A model generated the notes under the pieces. It was given only the letters and a program-made list of their open reading frames with translations, made no database searches and was not told where the DNA came from. A stretch of 64,000 nucleotides of DNA from Clusia tigrina (lineage: Eukaryota > Arthropoda > Insecta > Diptera > Clusiidae), in the NCBI GenBank assembly GCA_920105625.2, contig OV050031.1, positions 229,634,194 to 229,698,193 on the forward strand, written 5' to 3'. Positions 57,373 through 64,000 of this stretch are shown piece by piece. The position numbers were made by a program, and so were the translations under genes. The first letter of the stretch is position 1. Every line of letters begins with the position of its first letter.

Positions 57373-58656
57373 ATGGCACAATCTATAGATACCGCTGCTG
57401 ACCCAGGAACAAGCACTTTCGATTTAGATGACATTAAGCATTGCTTTGATAATTTAATTGTTATAGACGCTGGCGCTAATTTGACGAACAAAAAGTATAG
57501 CCGAGATCTGGAATCAGTAATTCAAAGAGCAAAGGATGCAGGTAACTACGCGATAAATATTCTTAGCTCCTTAAACGTTTGCGTAAGCTTCCTGTATACA
57601 TTGGGTACATGTCCCGTCAACCTTTTCGTTCAAATATATTGGATTTAAATTGACAACTATAAAATATTTTATATTTTAGGAGTTCAAAAAATAATGGTTC
57701 CAGGAACTTCGGTAAAATCCAGTAAGGAAGCTTTGAGACTTTCACGTATTTACCCAGACATTATATACTCGACTGCTGGTATTCACCCACACGATTCTAA
57801 ATCGATTATAGAAGAACCATCAAGTTGGCTAGAATTTGTACAAATAGCAGAATCTCAAGAATGCGTTGCTATTGGTCCTTGCGGTCTCGATTATCAACGT
57901 GACTTCTCGGAACCAGAGGTGCAGAAAAAAATTTTCGAAAAACAGATTCATCTTGCTTGTAATTTAGGAAAAGCCTTACTTATCCATGAACGCTCTGCGC
58001 AACAAGATGTCCTCGACATTTTAGACAAGTTGATGTTTTTTCATTATTTTATAAGGGCGCAGATTAACCGTTTTACTCTTCGTAATTGATAGGTTCGAGG
58101 CTTTACGTCCTGTGGTCATAATACGGAGCTTCATGGGTACTGCGGACGAAGCTGTTCTATATCTAAATAGGAGATTCTACATTAGTTTAACTGGTTATTT
58201 ATGCAAAGTATATTGAAAACAAATAATTTTTGACACGTGTATTTATCACTGAAATGTGTTCAATTTTTTTAATTTTTTTACAAAAATTTAGGACAAATCA
58301 GACACTGGTGTTCGTAGGCTTTTAGAAGATGGAACTCTTCCTTTAGACCGATTACTGGTAGAAACTGACTCACCTTTTATGTATCCAAATACTAGGGCTT
58401 CCAAATTACCCCAACATGTCAAGACTGGAATAACAGAACGATCCCTGTTGTATTTACACAGGTTGGTGGATGTAGTTTCTGTATATTGTATATGTATGGT
58501 TGTGTTTGGTTTCGCAGGTATTGTACTTTTCAACGGAACGAACCCTGCAGCTTACCTGCTATTGTGGAGATGATAGCTGCATTCATGAAGAAAACCCCTG
58601 ACGAAATAGCTTTGGCGACGGCCTTCAATGCATTGAAGCTCTTTGGACTCTCATAA
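57373..58656 (+). CDS. TatD-family metal-dependent nuclease
   Basis: Five exons: 57373-57541, 57680-58028, 58093-58207, 58292-58461 and 58518-58656, all GT-AG, 942 nt, 313 aa. The first ATG begins MAQSIDTAADPG. The TIM-barrel signatures in order are VIDAGANLTN, TAGIHPHDS, AIGPCGLDYQRDFS, LLIHERS, SFMGTADEAVLYL, RLLVETDSPFMYPN and FQRNEPCSLP with a C-terminal NALKLFG. These are the TatD order and length. In the family it is a 3'-5' exonuclease on DNA/RNA that uses two metals bound by His, Glu and Asp. One odd point is a Pro in GPCGLD where bacterial TatD has metal-binding Glu (GECGLD). It lies convergent to Idi, with 875 bp between the stop codons. Confidence 0.92.
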
Positions 58657-59531
58657 GTGCCCGGCCTCTAATAATGGTGCGACAGCTTCAGCGGTGACTG
58701 GTTCCAGCTCAACGGAAGCACTGTTATCTACATCTCAATGTGTGAGAACGAGCTAAACAGAAATACAGAGTGCCAAACATTTGTATATCATTTTGCCACT
58801 TATTATCAATTATTCATGAGACTCAACAAGTGCCTTATTCACACCGCATTCAGCCAAATGTTGCCTGAATGGAAAACGAAATTTTTATCGACACACGAAC
58901 TAATATACTCATTTGCAGAATTTGAATACCCGCCTATGTTTATTACTGGAGCTCAATTCAAATTCTTTTAGATTAAGATAAATTAGCGCATGGGTACGCA
59001 TGGCTTTACTGGACAGCATTGCAAATTTGCTAGACTACTTTGGAATAACAAAAGCTGTCGAACTGAAAAACCTCATTCATTACCATGGAGTTTGCTACAT
59101 TGTTACTATATGAGTAACTGTGTCGCACGTGCAACATTGACGTATACCATGTAGCGATGAATTACAATTACAATGCTGGAGCTTGTTTTTTGTTTAAATT
59201 TATTTTTGATGCCAATTTTACTAACTTTGTACATACTTTTTTTTAATATAAGCGAAGTCTTTGTTCGCAATCTATTCGATAAGCCATCACGATGTAGGAG
59301 CCAATGCAAATGTGATTTTTTCTGTGCTAAATATATATTAGTACTATTGTTATTTACATATGCGTCGCCAGCTGTGCAAAATATACGCATATAAAGTAAC
59401 AACGTATACACAACAATGTTTTGTTCATAATTTCCATATACATATATATCTATATATAAATAAATAAATGAAAATTAAAGAAAAGGACTTTAATTTCTTT
59501 AAAACTCTGGTTAAGATGGTGCCTAAAAGCG
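58657..59531. other. Convergent 3' region between TatD and Idi
   Basis: It probably holds both 3' UTRs. Polyadenylation-type AATAAA strings occur around 59457-59468. Short open frames here lack codon support. Confidence 0.45.
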
Positions 59532-60334
59532 CTATCTGAAACGGTGAATTGTTGTGAGGTCTTCGAATTTCTTGAGCTGATGCAAGTTGTCCCACCACAT
59601 CTTGAGGCGATGTTGTAATATCAATTGGAACCACGGCGTAAGTGGTGCATCAAAACTTGTGACTGCATTATCAATTTCTTCACGTTTTATGTAACGTACT
59701 TCACTGACCTCATTACTATTCGGTTGTAAGTCGACGTCCTTCTGAACAACTAAAATATAATCTATTTCGTGTTCTCCCCAAATGCCATCTCCTTTGCTAG
59801 CGTAATGAATGCGTGTCAGAAAATGAAAGTTTTCAGGCCTAATTTGGCTTATTGGTATCCCAAGCTCGTAATTTAAACGACGCTGAGCAGCCTTGCGTAT
59901 CCCAATGGCATTTAATTCCTCACGTTCATGCGGTATGTCATCTAGGGGATGGCTACAGCAAGCATTGGTAAATGTCCCGGGAAATGTTATCTGGTAAAAA
60001 AATTAAAGCAGGGTAAAGTGCAGTAAAGAGTTATATTTTTATGATTACTCACCTTATGTCCCGACCGACGCTGTACTAACATATCTCCTTGCAAGTTGAA
60101 GAGGAAAACGCTAAAGGCGCGATGCAATTTCACTTCTTCAGTAACTGGGTTTACTCGATGGCAGTCTGCTTTGGAACTTGCTCCAATTGCATTGTCATCC
60201 TCATCAACCAAAATGCAGTTCTCTTGCAACGCCTGTGCTTGTAGAGCATCATACACTTGTGTTGACTTCGGTGTAGCATGCGTGCAGCAACTCCTCCAAA
60301 TTTTCCATATGTAGTTTCCTTTTAGAACAACCAT
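59532..60334 (-). CDS. Idi: Isopentenyl-diphosphate delta-isomerase (type I)
   Basis: Two exons, 60053-60334 and 59532-59990, joined at AAG|ATA through a GTGAGT...ACCAG intron: 741 nt, 246 aa. It interconverts isopentenyl and dimethylallyl diphosphate in the mevalonate pathway, which in insects feeds juvenile hormone, ubiquinone, dolichol and prenylation. The Nudix-fold core shows HRAFSVFLFN, LVQRRSGHKITFPG, the catalytic-Cys block TNACCSHPL, RKAAQRRLNYELGI and the catalytic-Glu block GIWGEHEIDYIL. The C-terminus has TPWFQLIL and MWWDNLHQL. The start at 60334 follows an in-frame stop. The first 28 residues are basic with no acids, compatible with mitochondrial targeting, and there is no PTS1 end. 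Confidence 0.95.
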
Positions 60335-60857
60335 TATATTTTAATAATAAATAAAACCAGACACCGCTAAGCTTGCTTTTATAAATGTGTGTGGAACCAA
60401 CATATACACAAATTGCAGAATTTTGCTCAGCAGCCACCAGAGACTATTATGAGTAACGTTCGTGACACAGCTGTAATAATATTGTTAAATAATTATGTTA
60501 AATTTCTATTCATTTACAGAGTGGCATTTCCACAAGTGAATTGGGTATACCCATTGTTGTAATCATTGCATAATAGTAACTTTTATAATTAAATACTTTT
60601 TTCTCAAAAAGTATTTTGAACCTAATATAATTGATGATATAATAGCTTTTTATTTGGAAGAAATTTGCAGAATAATGACAATGAATAAGCGATCTAACTT
60701 TTTATTATACAATACTTTTGTATCAAACTTGACAAAACCATTGAATTTTAAAATTTCCTTAAATATTCTTAGTTTCTCTATTTCAGAACACTATATTGCA
60801 TTTTAATTTTTTAAATGTAAATATATGCTGGTTTATAATATAAAAACATTTCATATT
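60335..60857. other. Upstream of Idi; no other gene
   Basis: Probable Idi 5' region, then AT-rich sequence up to a MITE. Confidence 0.4.
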
Positions 60858-61255
60858 GGCTGCATTCTGGCGACCTATTGAGTGAGTGAAACAGCGCACT
60901 TTGTTTTAGAATAGGCCGCTATTTAAATTTGTCACTTTATACGTAAACATCTGCTCTACAAACAGCTGTGCTGTGTTGAGTAAGGTAGCGAAGAAAATTT
61001 CCGCTCAAAGAAATTGCGTCCGCTCAATCAGCTGATTGCAAAAAATTCGGAGAATTCTGATCGGTTGGGTATCCGATGGGGTGCCAGAATGCAGCTATAT
61101 GATTTTTTCCATAAAAATATTCACAATAAATTCAGACCATTTCATTCAAAGAAAATTGTCTTCTCTACTGTACTCATCATTTAAAACAGCTGTTTATGTA
61201 TAAAGTGACAAATTTTTTTACCGATAAGTAACCGATGGGCTGCAAGAATGCAGCC
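60858..61255 (+). mobile_element. Harbinger-derived MITE(s)
   Basis: 60858-61095 carries the same left end (GGCTGCATTCTGGCGACCTA...GAGTGAAACAGCGCACTTTG) and the same last 140 bp (GTAGCGAAGAAAATTTCCGC...GGGGTGCCAGAATGCAGC) as the two-gene transposon at 48377-56046, with the interior removed. A further inverted end (AAGAATGCAGCC, 61244-61255) and an inverted TTTGTCACTTTATAC pair suggest a second, nested copy. Non-coding, and mobilisable in principle by a related transposase. Confidence 0.82.
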
Positions 61256-61564
61256 AATGAAGAGTGTGAATATATACATGTTAGTGATCAACATAAAGTT
61301 GGTAATAACTTTATATTGATATATATATACAGATAATATTAGTGCAATATAAATTATAACTAAGATGATTTTATCGTTTTTTCCTGCTTAAAAGATTTGT
61401 TTGGGATTTACTTAATATTTGGAAATACTATAATCTGGTAACACTACACCTAGTACATACAAATAATACACAATAATTTTATTATCAGCGTTTAGACTGC
61501 TTCCTGCTATTCATTGTTAAGTGCTTAAGAGAAAAAGTATTTATATTGGTGTTCAATTGAAGTC

Positions 61565-62149
61565 ATGGTAAGAAAGACGCCTCTCAAATTGAATCAAATA
61601 AAGTTTGACAGTGCTTTATCCTCAATTGAACCCATAGATACGCTTTATCCTTATCCAAAATCGTGCGGGGAAGACTCGTCTGGCCAAGTGGTATATGAAC
61701 TTTGATGATGACGAAAAGCAAAAACTTATCGAAGAAGTTCATGCAGTGGTGACTGTGCGCGACGCTAAGCATACTAACTTTGTAGAAGTAAGTAATTTTC
61801 GGTTTCTATTGATTTGAATTGGGGTTGGGCGTTTACTATATTTTATTCTGAATCGATTTCTCTACATCTGCAGTTTCGCAACTTTAAGATTGTTTATCGG
61901 CGCTATGCTGGGCTATACTTCTGCATCTGCGTGGATGTAAACGATAATAACCTTTGTTATTTGGAGGCCATCCACAACTTCGTTGAGGTGCTAAACGAAT
62001 ACTTTCACAATGTGTGTGAACTGGATCTAGTGTTCAACTTTTACAAGGTATACACCGTAGTTGATGAAATGTTCTTAGCCGGAGAAATACGGGAGACTTC
62101 ACAGACAAAGGTTCTAAAACAACTGCTAACTCTAAATTCATTAGAGTAA
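61565..62149 (+). CDS. AP-2sigma: AP-2 clathrin adaptor complex, sigma subunit
   Basis: Exon 1 contributes only the ATG (61565-61567) and is followed at once by donor GTAAGA. Exon 2 is 61638-61787 and exon 3 is 61874-62149. The join gives 429 nt, 142 aa, the exact length of animal AP-2 sigma. After Met-Ile the protein reads [20 protein letters not shown], then [20 protein letters not shown] and [20 protein letters not shown]. It is almost invariant with other animals through [19 protein letters not shown] to the end. In the AP-2 core at the plasma membrane this small subunit binds the acidic dileucine cargo signal for clathrin endocytosis. AATAAA at 62407-62412 is the likely polyadenylation signal. 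Confidence 0.96.
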
Positions 62150-63289
62150 AAGCAAAATCATTCCAGCACGACACAGGATGTGTCATGATAACAAACCTCC
62201 ACTTTTCTCCTGTCGAATTATATTGATATTTAATTTTTATTTAAGTGTTCCGTTGAAACAATTTTTAGCTTAACACCTCGTTCTCATTTGTAATCTCGTG
62301 TAAAGAACAAAGTTATTTATACTGATTTGTTATTTAGTAGAATTATAATCCTATGAATAGTAACTTTTAGGAGCTAAGATTCTGTAAATTACCAAAAGGT
62401 ATTTGAAATAAAATTGTTGAATAAGTTAATTATATTTACTTAATTTGTATGCCATTAGAATCATTAACAGTATCTTACAAATTTGATAGATGATAAAAAA
62501 TTTTAGTTGCATGTCACTAAAAATATCGACGGTTTTAGAGGTTACTGATCTATGGTACATCGTTTATTAAAAATCGATATCAGGATATAGCAGAGACCGA
62601 ATGCTAGTGACAGTCTGCGGAAATATAAATATTAAAGTAGAAACGGAAAAGCAAGTTCTTTTTTGCTCTATTAAAAGGAAAATAACATACAAGTGCAGCA
62701 ATGAATAACAGATTTGCAATAAAGTTATGGCCTCTCCAGTGTTGTGTGAATTATATTTCAATATAATGGTTGGTAATTTGGGACATTTGTATTGACTCAA
62801 ATTTTAAGTGAAGAGAAAAATACTTTTCAGCTAATTGGTGTTGTTTTTTGATTTTGTTTGAAGTGGTACTATAAATTAGAAAAAAATACTATGAGCAAAC
62901 AAAACTTGAAAACATTTATTTAAATAGGTTATATATACTACAGAATAAATTTTACGCACCTATTAACAAACCCTCGATACTATTTTTTATACCATTGTAA
63001 TTTAGTCATAATACATATAGGATATTGAGAGACAATCAAATAATCTCCGATTATATAATGTCGAAATTTGTATATGGTCGCAATTTTCTTTTTCTCACAA
63101 AAAATTATTAATAATTTGGTTTAAGTGTTCCGATTTTTGCATTCTTACTTCAAACTATAAAGGGATAGACCAATACCATCAAAATGCATTTTAGCAGTTA
63201 TAAACGTAGATGGCATTAGTAAACTCTATATTAGTATACCCTTTCCCATTATAAAGGGTATACTAAGTTTGTTCGGTTGAGTGGGTTTT
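62150..63289. other. AP-2sigma 3' UTR and intergenic
   Basis: The 3' UTR probably ends near 62425. The remainder is AT-rich with no supported gene. Confidence 0.4.
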
Positions 63290-64000
63290 CAAGTACCAAA
63301 AGGAGGCGAGGCAGGTGTGGACATAAGTATAGAGAAATGCTCCGAATCACTTTCTGACCGTCTGTGAGTAACTTTTTGCCAGACCGTTAGAGATATCTTA
63401 ATGAAAATTGGCAAATGTTTAGTCTTGACCAAAACATCAGATTGCTGTATGAGCCCATTTGGACAAAGACCACCTTTACCTCCCATATTTGCAACATTTT
63501 TAATATGACTATAACTTCGGGCAAATTGATGGAATTGTGACGCTAAGCAAAATTGGGGCGGTATATTTTGACTGCCACGCCCATACACACGTTCATAACT
63601 TAATATCTATCAGAGATGTATGTAGCGTGTGGACATTATAAAGCCATCTCTAAAACCTGAGCTTAATCAGATAAAGGACATTTTCCATATAAGGACCTTT
63701 CGCGTCAAAAATTAAAATTATACGAATAATTTGCAGTAATGTCCATTGGATTCGTACTAGTAGGTGTGGAAAATATGAACAGCATACTACTATTGACTAC
63801 GCCAACAGGTAACCAAAATTCATAATTAAGTTCCAATAGAACATTCATCAACGAGATTTTACAACAAGGTTCAAAGCACTACCACATAGACAATTTTTAT
63901 TGCCACGCCCACTATTGAGACATTTGTACGTTTAGTGACGCTATTAAGCCTTTCACAAGAAATGGGTTCGACTTGAAATTATCCTAGTTTTGCTCCTAAT
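63290..64000. repeat. Degenerate dispersed repeat (CCACGCCC family)
   Basis: It contains phrases typical of an abundant fly intergenic repeat: GACCGTTAGAGATATCTTAA, TTGCAACATTTTTAATATGA, ACTGCCACGCCCATACAC, and later TTGCCACGCCCACTATTGAG. The last part parallels 11840-12150. Non-coding. It runs off the window edge. Confidence 0.5.

Noticed and set aside
58738..58971. 77-codon frame after TatD
   Set aside because: No recognisable domain; lies in the likely 3' UTR.

Overview
This window is a piece of a higher-dipteran (brachyceran fly) nuclear genome, most likely a tephritid fruit fly. The evidence is AT-rich DNA, short spliced introns, Drosophila-like core promoters, and orthologues of four insect genes. 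Most of the first 22 kb and of 31-57 kb is transposable-element sequence, often nested. The species is an inference from gene similarity and repeat style; no search was possible.

Layout. 1-22 kb: the 3' end of a LOA-like LINE, a hAT-type non-autonomous element with an 8-bp target duplication, a nearly complete I-clade LINE on the minus strand (about 6.1-11.8 kb), several MITE copies, Tc1-like fragments inside a duplicated block, and a compact TATA-driven leader at 19.65-20.06 kb with three covarying RNA hairpins. 23.2-30.5 kb: SIFaR, the SIFamide receptor GPCR, in six coding exons (765 aa). A small histidine/valine/proline-rich secreted cuticle-type gene lies on the opposite strand inside its second intron. 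32.6-36.1 kb: a decayed jockey RT, a PIF/Harbinger-type MITE, and an irritans-like mariner with perfect 28-bp ends inserted in another inverted-repeat element. 36.6-40.4 kb: a minus-strand Ty3/gypsy element with a tRNA-Trp primer site. 40.6-47.5 kb: copies of a MITE family with 9-bp target duplications, one of them split by a fold-back Harbinger MITE, plus a LOA-like LINE in which ORF1 is joined directly to RNase H.

48.4-56.0 kb: a two-gene PIF/Harbinger transposon (DDE nuclease plus Myb/SANT protein) interrupted by a 4.6-kb CsRn1-clade Ty3/gypsy element with apparently identical LTRs and a CATCT target duplication. 57.4-62.2 kb: a gene-dense housekeeping stretch with a TatD-family nuclease (+), isopentenyl-diphosphate isomerase Idi (-, convergent with TatD) and the AP-2 sigma adaptor subunit (+). 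The window closes in a degenerate dispersed repeat.

The host genes are unrelated in function: neuropeptide signalling, cuticle, nucleic-acid trimming, isoprenoid synthesis and clathrin endocytosis. Every splice join I propose keeps the reading frame and gives a full-length product. All transposon genes seen carry at least one lesion except the 1127-codon main block of the I-clade ORF2.
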